Shown piece after piece: positions 48,331 through 57,723 of a stretch of DNA of 64,000 nucleotides; the first letter of the stretch is position 1, and every line of letters starts with the position of its first letter. The DNA lies in the NCBI GenBank assembly GCA_016125225.1, contig WGME01000003.1, positions 558,001 to 622,000 on the forward strand, written 5' to 3'. The position numbers and the translations under genes are program-made. The DNA comes from a bacterium. Lineage in GTDB: Bacteria > Planctomycetota > Planctomycetia > Planctomycetales > Planctomycetaceae. A model generated the notes under the pieces. The model searched no databases and was not told the DNA's origin. It worked only from the letters and a program-made list of their open reading frames with translations.

Positions 48331-50943
48331 ATGGGCGTTCTAATGACAGCGTCGGCTCTCTCACGGCCACTCACATTCGCCTTGGTTTCATGCCTGTGGT
48401 TGGCAAACACGGCGGCAGATGCCCAACTGTTGTCCGCGGAAACAACTCCCACCGTGGCCACGGGAAAATTTGTTGACCACGTCTACCGCGACGCCGACGG
48501 CGAACACAAGTATGTCGTCTTTGAACCCGTGGGATACACGCCCGATAAGAAATGGCCGTTGGTGTTCTATCTGCATGGTGCCAGCGGCCGTGGACGGGAT
48601 GGCCGTGCTCAACTGGTGGTGGGGTTAGGGTCTGCGGTGAAAGCCCGTGCAGCGAAATTGCCCTTCCTGGTCGTTTTCCCGCAGAACGAAAATCTGCGCA
48701 GCCGATTGCTCGGGGGCTGGAATGACGGCTCGCATGAGTTGGATCGGGCACTCGAAATTCTCGATGAAGTCGAACAGAACTATTCCGTCGATAAGAACCA
48801 TGAGTGCCTCGTCGGCGTCTCGATGGGGGCCTTTGGGGCGTGGAGTGTCGCGGCCGATTCCCCCACGCGCTGGAAAGCCGTGATTCCGATTTCGGGAGGC
48901 GGCGAACCGGAATTCGTACCCGCGCTCGCAAAAGTTCCTGTCTGGGCCTTTCATGCCGCTGACGATCAACTGGTTCCGCCGACACGCTCAACGGATCTGG
49001 TGGCTGCCATCAACGCCGCCGGTGGTCGAGCCTATGCGTCTATCGTTCCAAGTGGAGGGCACAATATTGGTGCGGCCGTCCTCGCTCGGGATGAGGTCTT
49101 TGAATGGCTGGAGCATCCCGACCAGACGCCGCACCTCGATATTGATTGGTCACAACGCCCGGCGATGGCCGACATGACCGACGAAATTCCCTTTGTTCCC
49201 GGTGCCGATGTCGCTTCTGCCGCTCGCATTCGAATCAATCGCGACCTGCTGGAATCGCTGTCGTATGCTCTGTCCGATCAGGTTCCGGCTGATGCACTGC
49301 AGGGGTGGAAGCCCGGCCGTTATGAACAACAACGGGCCGGAATTGCCAATATCGATGTCCATGTCGGCGCGATGCACTACAGCGGTCAACTCGAACATGC
49401 TTGGGTGACACCACAGGCTGGAGGCCTTCTGCGTGTGCAACTTGGCCTGCGAAATCTGGCGATGACCATTACCGGGACGCAGTTACAAGGACGGCTCCTA
49501 TCGGCTCAAGCCGGCCCTATGACCATTTACATTGGCTATGTGGAACCCGTGTGGCTGACGATTGATGTCCGCCCGGAAGTCGTGAACCGCCAGCTCAAGC
49601 TCATGACGAATGCTGTTTACTTCAATATCCCGAACCACAACTGGAGCATTTCCCGCCCCGGCGTGAATGTTCGCGGTTTGCCTTTCATGGAAGACCGCAT
49701 TGCCGACCGCTTGGTGGATGGCATTGCGGAGAAAAAGGCAACCATTGAAGCGGAATTGCGAAATAGCGTGCCACAAATGCTGGCTCAACTGGAAAGCCGC
49801 ATCGCTGGTATGTGGGACCGGACCATCACCTACCGCCAATGGCCTATGCCGTTGTGGCAACCACGCTTCAAGTTCTATCCCGAGGCGGTCACCGTCAGTG
49901 ACGACGGGATCGACCTCCAACTCGGTGCCATCGTGGCGGCATTAGCGCCACCGTCTCCTGCTCCTCCCATCCGGAATTTTGTCGCGGGGAACGAGACCTT
50001 ACCTACAGCATCAACAACGGGGCTCGACGTCGCAATCTCGACGCGTTTGATCGACGCCTACAGCACCCTGCTCTCTGCCAGCGATGTAGCCCGCTTCCAT
50101 GTTCTCGACCTGAATGGCGATGCCCTCCGCGATCTTGGCCGTCGAGATTTCTGGAACCAGGTTTTGCCCGCCGATCACCAGTTGCCCCCCGGAACCGAGT
50201 TGAACACCGAATTCATTCTGGTCAAACCCTTCAAGGTGCAAACACAGCTACCGGCTGGAGATGGTCTGACCAGCCCGCTGGGACATCGGCTATCTCTGGT
50301 ACTGCCCCAACTGCAGATGCAACTGGCGACTCGCCAGCCGGGTCAGACGGAATGGGTTGATACCGCTGTCGCTGATTTGAACTTCGATCAGACGTTGCAG
50401 GTGGGCATCGAAAAGTCGGGGTTCTCAGGTCGAAAACTGCAACTCGACATTCTGCCCATCGATCAACCCACGGTTTCGGCTCACCTCGTTCCGCCGCAAC
50501 CCGGTTCCGATTTGAACACCAATGTGATTGCCGAGCGGTTCCAGGCTGGCTGGTCGGCCAGTTTCGGTCAAACCGAGCGTGATGGACGGATGAAAGACCT
50601 GAAAATGGGCGAACTCGCCCTACGGTGGGATGAGATCGGTGCCACCCCCACCCATTTTGTGGTGCGTCTGCTGCGTCCCGGAATCCGGATCTACAATCGT
50701 TCCTCGGAATCGGTGGACTATCAGGTTCGTGGCACGGCATCGCCCTGGAGCGAAATGCTCCACCTCGACCCCGGTCAGATGCACGAGTACCAGCCCGCAA
50801 CCCCGATGACCTACCGCAGCCAGGGCCCGGCAGGAGAACAAACTTTCACATTGCCCCTGGGTTTTGAAGCCCAGATCCGCGACGGCAAGGTTACGGGCTC
50901 GGTGTCACTTTTCCAGGAAGCATCCCAAACCTCAACACGCTAA
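48331..50943 (+). CDS. Secreted alpha/beta-hydrolase with large unknown C-terminal region
   Basis: An 870-residue protein with a signal peptide (ALSRPLTFALVSCLWLANTAADA). The first 270 residues are an alpha/beta-hydrolase (dienelactone hydrolase / poly-esterase type): oxyanion region FYLHGASGRG, nucleophile GVSMGAFG, acid in HAADDQLVPP, and His in PSGGHNIG. The remaining 600 residues contain beta-rich repeats without a known domain (two halves with VQLGLRNLAMTITG and QLGAIVAALAPPSP). The start is uncertain: ATG at 48331 or 48343, neither with a good ribosome site. Probably periplasmic; the C-terminal half could bind a polymer or membrane. Confidence 0.75.
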   Translation: MGVLMTASALSRPLTFALVSCLWLANTAADAQLLSAETTPTVATGKFVDHVYRDADGEHKYVVFEPVGYTPDKKWPLVFYLHGASGRGRDGRAQLVVGLGSAVKARAAKLPFLVVFPQNENLRSRLLGGWNDGSHELDRALEILDEVEQNYSVDKNHECLVGVSMGAFGAWSVAADSPTRWKAVIPISGGGEPEFVPALAKVPVWAFHAADDQLVPPTRSTDLVAAINAAGGRAYASIVPSGGHNIGAAVLARDEVFEWLEHPDQTPHLDIDWSQRPAMADMTDEIPFVPGADVASAARIRINRDLLESLSYALSDQVPADALQGWKPGRYEQQRAGIANIDVHVGAMHYSGQLEHAWVTPQAGGLLRVQLGLRNLAMTITGTQLQGRLLSAQAGPMTIYIGYVEPVWLTIDVRPEVVNRQLKLMTNAVYFNIPNHNWSISRPGVNVRGLPFMEDRIADRLVDGIAEKKATIEAELRNSVPQMLAQLESRIAGMWDRTITYRQWPMPLWQPRFKFYPEAVTVSDDGIDLQLGAIVAALAPPSPAPPIRNFVAGNETLPTASTTGLDVAISTRLIDAYSTLLSASDVARFHVLDLNGDALRDLGRRDFWNQVLPADHQLPPGTELNTEFILVKPFKVQTQLPAGDGLTSPLGHRLSLVLPQLQMQLATRQPGQTEWVDTAVADLNFDQTLQVGIEKSGFSGRKLQLDILPIDQPTVSAHLVPPQPGSDLNTNVIAERFQAGWSASFGQTERDGRMKDLKMGELALRWDEIGATPTHFVVRLLRPGIRIYNRSSESVDYQVRGTASPWSEMLHLDPGQMHEYQPATPMTYRSQGPAGEQTFTLPLGFEAQIRDGKVTGSVSLFQEASQTSTR

Positions 50944-51494
50944 AACTGCTTGGAATGAGTGGATCATCCGTCACAGATCCCGGGCATAAGAGCGGGCGAA
51001 GTTCCGAATCTCGGAGTTCCAACTCCTTGACAGTTGAACTTCAGGGCAGTATCGTGCCCTGTTTGAAAGCGTGTCCTGCCGTACGTAAGTCACTGCGGCA
51101 GCCAGAAGAGTTCTGAGCCGTGTGCAGCGATCTGTACAGGGTGAGGGTGCAGGCGAGGCATTCGGTGGAGTCAGGTATGTAAGCCACTCCGTGCGGGTAC
51201 CAACCTTCTTCGGGTTGCCATCTGAAAGGCCCTGATTTCAGGGAGTTTCATGGTGGGTTTGCGTGAGGTGAGGTGATCGTCACCGGACGATCATGGCCAA
51301 AAGTGGGACCAGTGCCCGCTTTTTTTGTTTTAGGGGCTTGGGATTTCGTCCTGACCGAGTGTCGAGACGGTTCTAAGTCCGATGGTTTACGATTCCACTT
51401 GTCCCTGTCGGATCTTTCCGACTCGGGTGAGAGTTTGTCGGGTCGAGACGGTGGCGAAATCAGGTTTCGGCCTCGTCAGACGGGAGCAACTGAG
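50944..51494 (+). ncRNA. Structured untranslated region ahead of nusA, candidate leader RNA or small RNA
   Basis: 551 bases without a coding frame before nusA. Several hairpins can be drawn on the plus strand: 51042-51061 (cagggca/tgccctg), 51078-51102 (ctgccg/cggcag), 51224-51249 (ccctga/tcaggg with flanking pairs), 51274-51293 (tgatcgt/acgatca), then the terminator at 51300-51331. No known riboswitch, RNase P, SRP, tmRNA or 6S consensus could be recognised by eye. It is either an independent small RNA ending at the terminator or an attenuated nusA leader. Confidence 0.4.
51300..51331 (+). terminator. Intrinsic terminator upstream of nusA
   Basis: An 8-bp stem (aaagtggg with cccgcttt, one G-U pair), 7-base loop, followed by TTTTGTTTT. 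It lies 164 bases before the nusA start, so it either ends an upstream RNA or acts as an attenuator in the nusA leader. Confidence 0.8.
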
Positions 51495-52814
51495 ATGAAC
51501 GGGGCGGAACTCCTGCGAATCGTCGATGCGATCCATCGCGATAAGGCGATTGACCAGCAGATCGTCTTTGAAGGGATCGAACAGGCGATCGTCTCGGCTG
51601 CACGCAAACATTATGGCGAAGAGCACGAAATTGTCGTGCATGTGGACCGCAATAATGGCCATCCCACCTGCAAGGTTGATGGCGTCGAAGTCGGCTCCGA
51701 AGAACTCGGTGACTTGCTAGGCCGCATCTCGGCCCAAACCGCCAAGCAGGTCATGATCCAGAAAATTCGAGAAGCCGAACGCGATACGGTCTTCGACGAA
51801 TTCATGGAAATGCGTGGTCAGATTGTTACGGGCGTGGTCAGCCGCCTGGAGCATGGCACGGCGATCGTCAACCTGGGCAAAGTTGAAGCACTCCTGCCTC
51901 GTGGCGAACAGATCTCGGGAGAGGGCTTCCGGGTGGGTGAACGCGTGCGGGCCGTGGTGCTGGAAGTTCGCAAGGCAGGCAGCCGCGTGAAGATCATTCT
52001 CTCCCGGACCCATGCCGACTTTGTGCGCCGGTTGTTCGAGCTGGAAATCCCGGAAGTCAATGAGCGGGTGATTGAGGTCCGTTCGCTGGCACGTGAAGCG
52101 GGCTATCGCACCAAGGTCGCGGTTTCATGCATCGACAGTAATATCGATGCAGTGGGGGCTTGCGTCGGCGTTCGTGGTGCACGCATCAAGAACATCACCA
52201 GCGAACTGGGTGGTGATGAGCGCATTGATATCGTCCGCTGGAACGACTCGTTACAGGTGCTGGTTCCGAATGCCTTGCAGCCCGCTGCTGTCGAAGACGT
52301 TATTCTGTGCCCCATGCTGGGTCGCGTGATTGTGCTGGTGCAGGAAGATCAGTTGTCCCTGGCGATTGGTAAGAAGGGGCAGAACGTTCGTCTCGGTTCA
52401 AAGCTGGTCGGCTGGGACATCGAAGTGATGACCCGGGAAGAACTGGACGAGCAACTCGAACGAACGGTGATGGCCTTCTCGGAGATTCCGGGTGTTTCAA
52501 GTGAATTGGCGGAAAGCCTTGTCTCGCAGGGTTTTTTGAGCTTTGACGATTTGTCGGTGATTGAGCCGGACGAACTTGCTGAAATGGGAGAACTGACCGC
52601 CGAGCAATGCGATGAGATCGTCGCCTATGCCGAGCGGGAAAGCGAGCGGTTGGAACAAGAGCAGCGGCATCGTCGTGCCCAAGAGCGGGATCAGCCGCCG
52701 ATGCCACCACAACCGCCCGCCATGGCACCCGAAACTGCGAGTGCTGCACCAGAACCTGTGGAGTCAGAGGGGGCTGCCGCAGAACCGACAGCACCTCCGA
52801 ATGCCGAAGCTTGA
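51495..52814 (+). CDS. nusA: Transcription termination/antitermination factor NusA
   Basis: Binds RNA polymerase and nascent RNA to control pausing, termination and antitermination. A 439-residue protein: N-terminal RNAP-binding domain ([20 protein letters not shown]), S1 domain ([20 protein letters not shown]), two KH domains ([17 protein letters not shown] and [18 protein letters not shown]), a helix-hairpin-helix region ([21 protein letters not shown]) and a Pro/Ala-rich tail. The ATG at 51495 has GGGAG 8 bases upstream; a longer frame back to 51273 has no family match. No rimP gene precedes it. Confidence 0.97.
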   Translation: MNGAELLRIVDAIHRDKAIDQQIVFEGIEQAIVSAARKHYGEEHEIVVHVDRNNGHPTCKVDGVEVGSEELGDLLGRISAQTAKQVMIQKIREAERDTVFDEFMEMRGQIVTGVVSRLEHGTAIVNLGKVEALLPRGEQISGEGFRVGERVRAVVLEVRKAGSRVKIILSRTHADFVRRLFELEIPEVNERVIEVRSLAREAGYRTKVAVSCIDSNIDAVGACVGVRGARIKNITSELGGDERIDIVRWNDSLQVLVPNALQPAAVEDVILCPMLGRVIVLVQEDQLSLAIGKKGQNVRLGSKLVGWDIEVMTREELDEQLERTVMAFSEIPGVSSELAESLVSQGFLSFDDLSVIEPDELAEMGELTAEQCDEIVAYAERESERLEQEQRHRRAQERDQPPMPPQPPAMAPETASAAPEPVESEGAAAEPTAPPNAEA

Positions 52815-53066
52815 TGAAATGATATGGTCTTGTGTTCGTGTTTGCCCCTCAGGAGTTAATCTCGACAGCATTTGTTACTGATGGATTGCAGCTTGGTGTC
52901 ACCGCGAATCATGCTGCGATTGGAGAGTCGTTGAAGCGAGCGAATTCTGTTCTCTGTGGATTGTCGACAGGCAGCTTGTAGGTTCCGGAGTCAACATCGC
53001 TTCTGCACATCAACATACCTATTCCCGACCCCAACCGGTTGGTAGCGTCTCCCGAGGAAGCAGCGT

Positions 53067-55946
53067 TTGAAGATTCGAATTTTTGCCCTTGCCAAAGAGC
53101 TGGATCTCGACAGCAAATTGCTGATCGAATACTGCGCCAAGTGTGGTGTCCAAGCTAAAAATGTTCTCGCGAGTATCTCGGCTGAGGAACGCGATCAGGT
53201 TGTCGCCTTTATCCAGCAGAGTGGCGGCCAAGGCACGGCGACAGCAGCGCCGCCGGCCGAACGAGCTGCCACTATAGCCCGTGAAGATGTGCTTCCCGAT
53301 GCGAAGAAGCATCGGCCGATGCGAACCATCGGCAGCGGTGGTATGACAGCGCGCGCGACGGGTGGTGGCCTCCGCCCAGTCGAAGCTCCGGTGGCACCGA
53401 AGCCATCGGCACCTTCCACACCAGTTCCGGACGCTGCCGAGCCGTCAACCGTCGTAGCCGAGTCGCCAGCGTCAACTTTCGATGACAGCCCGGCAGACCC
53501 CGTTTCTGTCGAACCTGAAACCGTCGCCCCGGAAGGCTCGCCCGTCGACAGCCCGGCCGATGCACCGCCCCCCACGACGGTGGCAGAACTCGATGAGCCA
53601 GACGCTCCCTCGACCGGAGCAGGCCAGGAGTCAACGCCAACTCCCACCGAGCCCAACGCACCGGGACGATCCGACAAGCTCCAGAGGCATGATTTTATGC
53701 CTGTCGGCGGTGCCGGCCGTGCCATGCGAGTCATGTCGCAAATGACCGCCCGGGGTACATCGGAAACACAGGGTTCACGGCAACTTGAAAAGAAGCCCAC
53801 CCCGAGTCGCACTCGGCAGGGTCCGCAGATTGCCGCCGTCCCGGAATTCAAAGGTCCGGCTCCCAAGCCCGGCAAGCCCGAGGAAAAGGCGCAGAAGCCA
53901 GACATCCGCATCAATCCCAACGAACTGCGGACCGACAGTCCGATGGCCGCCTACCTCAAAAAGGGGGGCGAAAAGCAGAAACGTCGGAATGACGAAGTGG
54001 TTGGTGAAGGCCCAAAAGGGGCCAAAGGCAAGGCCGGTCCGGAACGTCTGGCAGGAATGGGCCTGGAAGGAAGCCGTGCCCAACGTCGCACCAAGCGGAA
54101 TGTCAACAGTGAGGATGAAGATGGTGATCATCGGATCGTCATCAAAAAGCGGAAGTTGCAACGGGGTGCCGCGCAGCTGAAAACCTCGGTCGAGGTCGAG
54201 CTGCCGATTACAATCCGCACGTTGTCCGAAGCCATGGGGCGTCCTGCCAAGCAGCTGCTCTCAATCTTGTTCGCCCAAGGCGACATGGCCACGATCAACA
54301 CGGCATTGAGCGAAGAGGAAGCTCTGGAACTGGCGCTCGAACTTGGCGTCGAGTTGACCATCAAGAAAGACAAGGATGTCGAAGACGAGCTGAAGGAAAT
54401 CTTCGAAGAAGCCGATCCGCCGGAAACACTGGTCGCGCGTCCTCCGATCATCACGATCCTCGGGCATGTCGACCACGGCAAAACCACGCTGGTCGACAAG
54501 ATCCGCTCTGCCAACGTCGCCGGGTCAGAATTCGGCGGGATTACGCAGCACATTGCTGCGTATCAGGTCGAGCATAACGGCCAGAAGATCACGTTCGTTG
54601 ATACGCCCGGTCACGCAGCCTTCGGTGAAATGCGGGCTCGCGGTGCCAACGTGACGGACATCGTGGTGTTGGTTGTGGCTGCCAACGATGGCGTCATGCC
54701 ACAGACTGTGGAATGTATCGCCCATGCCCGGGCGGCTGGCGTGCCTCTCGTGGTCGCCATGAACAAGATCGATCTCCCGGATGTGAATGAACAACGGGTG
54801 TTGCAAGATCTCGCGGCCCACAACGTGCTGGCTTCCGAGTGGGGCGGCGATGTGGAAGTGGTGCGGACCTCGGGTTTGACCGGGATCGGCGTGTCCGAAC
54901 TGCTGGATACCCTGCTCTTAACCGCAGAACTGCACGAACTCAAAGCCAATGCCGATCGCCCGGCTTGCGGACTCTGTCTGGAAGCCTTCCGTGATGAACA
55001 CCGCGGTCCAGTGGCTTGGTTCATTGTGCAAAAGGGAACATTGCGGGTCGGAGATGTCGTCCTGTGTGGCGAAGCCTACGGTCGCATCCGTGCTATGTAC
55101 AATGAGCGGGATGAAGAAGTCCTGGAGGCCCCCCCCTCGGCACCCATCAAGGTTGCGGGGCTGGATATCGTGCCTAAGGCAGGTGATCGCTTCCTGAATG
55201 TCGATGACATCGATTTCATCCGGCAGATCGCGGAAGACCGTCGTCAACGCGGCCGGACCGAGCAACTAGCTTCGCGCACGTCGAAGCGAACCCTGGAAGA
55301 CATCCTTAATCGTGCCAAAGATGGGGAAGTTCAGGATCTACTCCTCGTTGTGAAGTCCGATTCGCCGGGCTCAATGGAAGCACTGAAGCACGAGATCGCG
55401 AAGTTTGAACACCCGGAAGTCCGCGTGAAAGTCATTCACGATGGCATCGGTGGCGTCAACGAAAGCGATGTCTATCTGGCTGCGGCTTCCAACGCGGTCA
55501 TCGCGGCGTTCCATGTGATCCCGGAAGATCGGGCGGAACAGCTCGCGATGCAGGAAGGCGTCGACATTCGTCGGTACAACATCATCTATGAGGTGATTGA
55601 CGATATCCGCCGGACGCTCGAAGGGATGCTGAAGCCCGAGCAGAAGGAAGTGATTACCGGTCGAGCGATCGTACTGCGGACCTTCTCCATCAGCCGCTTC
55701 GGCACCATCGCCGGTTGTCGGGTGTTAAATGGTACGATCGAGCGTTCGCACCGTGTTCACCTGATCCGGGAACAGAAAATCATGAATGCCTACGGGATCG
55801 GCTCTTTGCGTCGTGAAAAAGACGACGTGAAGGAAGTCCGCGAAGGCATGGAGTGCGGAATCCGGCTGGAAGGGTTCAATGACATTAAGGAAGGCGACCT
55901 GCTGGAAGCCTACAAGATCGAGGAAGTCCGACGGACCTTGGAATAA
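53067..55946 (+). CDS. infB: Translation initiation factor IF-2
   Basis: GTPase that places formyl-Met-tRNA in the ribosomal P site. A 959-residue protein starting with the IF2_N domain (KIRIFALAKELDLDSKLLIEYC), then a long Pro/Ala/Glu-rich linker, a second N-type domain, and the G domain with GHVDHGKTT, DTPGHAAF and NKIDLPD, followed by domains II-IV. The start codon is TTG, with GAGGA 8 bases upstream. It follows nusA by 252 bases that hold no visible gene and precedes rbfA, the usual order. Confidence 0.97.
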   Translation: MKIRIFALAKELDLDSKLLIEYCAKCGVQAKNVLASISAEERDQVVAFIQQSGGQGTATAAPPAERAATIAREDVLPDAKKHRPMRTIGSGGMTARATGGGLRPVEAPVAPKPSAPSTPVPDAAEPSTVVAESPASTFDDSPADPVSVEPETVAPEGSPVDSPADAPPPTTVAELDEPDAPSTGAGQESTPTPTEPNAPGRSDKLQRHDFMPVGGAGRAMRVMSQMTARGTSETQGSRQLEKKPTPSRTRQGPQIAAVPEFKGPAPKPGKPEEKAQKPDIRINPNELRTDSPMAAYLKKGGEKQKRRNDEVVGEGPKGAKGKAGPERLAGMGLEGSRAQRRTKRNVNSEDEDGDHRIVIKKRKLQRGAAQLKTSVEVELPITIRTLSEAMGRPAKQLLSILFAQGDMATINTALSEEEALELALELGVELTIKKDKDVEDELKEIFEEADPPETLVARPPIITILGHVDHGKTTLVDKIRSANVAGSEFGGITQHIAAYQVEHNGQKITFVDTPGHAAFGEMRARGANVTDIVVLVVAANDGVMPQTVECIAHARAAGVPLVVAMNKIDLPDVNEQRVLQDLAAHNVLASEWGGDVEVVRTSGLTGIGVSELLDTLLLTAELHELKANADRPACGLCLEAFRDEHRGPVAWFIVQKGTLRVGDVVLCGEAYGRIRAMYNERDEEVLEAPPSAPIKVAGLDIVPKAGDRFLNVDDIDFIRQIAEDRRQRGRTEQLASRTSKRTLEDILNRAKDGEVQDLLLVVKSDSPGSMEALKHEIAKFEHPEVRVKVIHDGIGGVNESDVYLAAASNAVIAAFHVIPEDRAEQLAMQEGVDIRRYNIIYEVIDDIRRTLEGMLKPEQKEVITGRAIVLRTFSISRFGTIAGCRVLNGTIERSHRVHLIREQKIMNAYGIGSLRREKDDVKEVREGMECGIRLEGFNDIKEGDLLEAYKIEEVRRTLE

Positions 55947-56045
55947 CGAGCGGCTGCTGGACACAGCCATGCGAGGTTTGCTGCCGTCCAGTTTTGGTAA
56001 ACTTCCCGGCTTCCTACGACAATTTCAGAACAGTGGAGTTTGGTC

Positions 56046-56462
56046 ATGACGACCCGACGGCTGGCAAAGGCCGCCGAAGCGATTCGCGAAACCGTCGCCA
56101 GTACGGTGCTGTTCGAGCTGCGCGATCCGCGGGTCAAAAATGTGACCATCCTCAATGCCGAGGCGGCTCCCGATATGCGGACCGCCAAGGTATATGTTTC
56201 GATCATGGGCACGCCCAAAGAGCAGTCGTTGTGCATGCACGGTCTGGAATCGGCCAAAGGGTTCATTCAGGCCAAGCTCGCTGATCGACTGCAAACTCGA
56301 TATACTCCGGTGTTGACGTTTGTACTCGACCCGGCCGTGAAAAAGAGCATCGAAGCTTCCCGCTTGCTGCGGGAAGTCTTGCCTCCACCAGTCGAAGAGG
56401 ACGAAGACTCGGATTCCGAAGAGTTGTCCGATGACACGGACGATTCAACAGAATCCGGGTGA
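56046..56462 (+). CDS. rbfA: Ribosome-binding factor A
   Basis: Assists maturation of 30S subunits, binding the 5' part of 16S rRNA. A 138-residue protein with the family KH-like fold: [37 protein letters not shown], and [14 protein letters not shown]-like [13 protein letters not shown]. The C-terminal 30 residues are acidic ([14 protein letters not shown]). The ATG at 56046 has GGAG 7 bases upstream; a TTG at 56040 is in frame. It lies 99 bases after infB. Confidence 0.95.
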   Translation: MTTRRLAKAAEAIRETVASTVLFELRDPRVKNVTILNAEAAPDMRTAKVYVSIMGTPKEQSLCMHGLESAKGFIQAKLADRLQTRYTPVLTFVLDPAVKKSIEASRLLREVLPPPVEEDEDSDSEELSDDTDDSTESG

Positions 56463-56522
56463 ACGGCACGCCTCTTTCTTTCCCATTTCCGAAATTCGAC
56501 GACACCACCGAACGAGAACCCG

Positions 56523-57467
56523 ATGGCTTCCAGCTCACGTCCCAAGACCGCCGATCGCCAGGCGATCCTGAAAAAGCTGCTGCCTTTGCTCAAAAAGCAT
56601 TACAAGGTGACCGTGCCGAAGCTCGACCGGCCGGTGATGGAGACGATGCTGTACGCCGTCTGCCTGGAAAATGCGACGGTGGAAGATGCGGAAACCGCAT
56701 TTCAGCGTTTCAGCCAACTCTTTCCCGATTTGAACGAGGCCCGAGTCAGTTCCATCGGGGAACTGGAGCCGGTCTTCGCGGGTCAGGGTGAAGTCGACTG
56801 GCGGGCGTTCCGCCTGCGGGCGATTCTGCAGTATGTGTTCGACAAGACCTACAACTTCGAATTTGAATCGCTACGCAAGAAAACTCTGGAACTGGCAACC
56901 AAGCAGCTCGCCAAAATTCGCCACATCTCCCCGTTTGTCCGTACCTTCACGTTGCAGCAGGTCATCGGTGCGCACGTGCTGCCGATCGATCAGGATACCA
57001 CCCGGTTTATGGTTTGGATGGGGCTTGCCACACCCGATCAGTCGCACGATGAAGTGGGCGAGTCGCTCAAGTCGATCGTTCGCAAGGCCGAGGCGTTGCA
57101 ATTCTGTTTTGCTATTCGCTGTCTTGCGTCAGACAGTTCGCTGAAGGCGGCCTTTGATCCGCAAGTCTATGCCCCGCCGGTGGAAGGTTACGATGCCTCA
57201 ACCAGCATCGATCGGCTGACCTCGCTGTTCAAGACGGGTCTGGCCGGGCTGAAATCGGCGCCGGTGAAGAAAGCCGCCGCTCCGGCTGCCGAAGACAAAC
57301 CGAAGAAGTCTGCTGCTAGTAAGACCGCAAAGTCGACGACATCGGCGAAAGCCGCTCCCGCAAAAGCCACGAAGGCCGCTCCGGTGAAAGCGGAAAAACC
57401 GAAGTCGACAGCAGCGACCAAATCCACGTCATCGAAAGCCAAAGCCAGCCCGAAGAAGTCGAAGTAA
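56523..57467 (+). CDS. HhH-GPD-like protein with histone H1-like tail
   Basis: A 314-residue protein. Residues 15-210 resemble the endonuclease III fold: RPVMETMLYAVCLENATVED, a segment like the GGR/loop region (SIGELEPVFAGQGEVDWRAFRLRAIL), and VLPIDQDTTRFMVWMGLA, matching the family stretch with the catalytic Asp. The hairpin LPGVGxKTA with the catalytic Lys is not recognisable, nor is a C-terminal Cys cluster. The last 75 residues are Lys/Ala/Pro/Ser-rich (KKAAAPAAEDKPKKSAASK and similar), like bacterial histone H1 tails. Probably a DNA-binding, non-glycosylase member. It follows rbfA by 60 bases. Confidence 0.7.
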   Translation: MASSSRPKTADRQAILKKLLPLLKKHYKVTVPKLDRPVMETMLYAVCLENATVEDAETAFQRFSQLFPDLNEARVSSIGELEPVFAGQGEVDWRAFRLRAILQYVFDKTYNFEFESLRKKTLELATKQLAKIRHISPFVRTFTLQQVIGAHVLPIDQDTTRFMVWMGLATPDQSHDEVGESLKSIVRKAEALQFCFAIRCLASDSSLKAAFDPQVYAPPVEGYDASTSIDRLTSLFKTGLAGLKSAPVKKAAAPAAEDKPKKSAASKTAKSTTSAKAAPAKATKAAPVKAEKPKSTAATKSTSSKAKASPKKSK

Positions 57468-57723
57468 GCCGACCTCTCCCGCAAGTGCTTCTGCTAGTTA
57501 CCAGCCCGGCAACGAATGGGTTACGTGAGGCGGAATTTCTTTTTTCCGCAATCTCTTGCAAGTCCGCTTGGTGCCTGCGGGAAATTCCGCGTAAAATGCC
57601 ACGGTGCTTGTGATTTCGTCAGAACGCGGCTCGTTCGCAATATGGCGAGGCATGGCACACACTTACCGACCAGCGTTGATGGGCTGCGCGGCTCGTCGTT
57701 GCACTACCCAGGAGGGCGTTTGC

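Noticed and set aside
51181-51225. GCCACT stretch resembling a cobalamin riboswitch box
   Set aside because: The surrounding conserved blocks of the riboswitch are missing, and nusA is not a B12-regulated gene.
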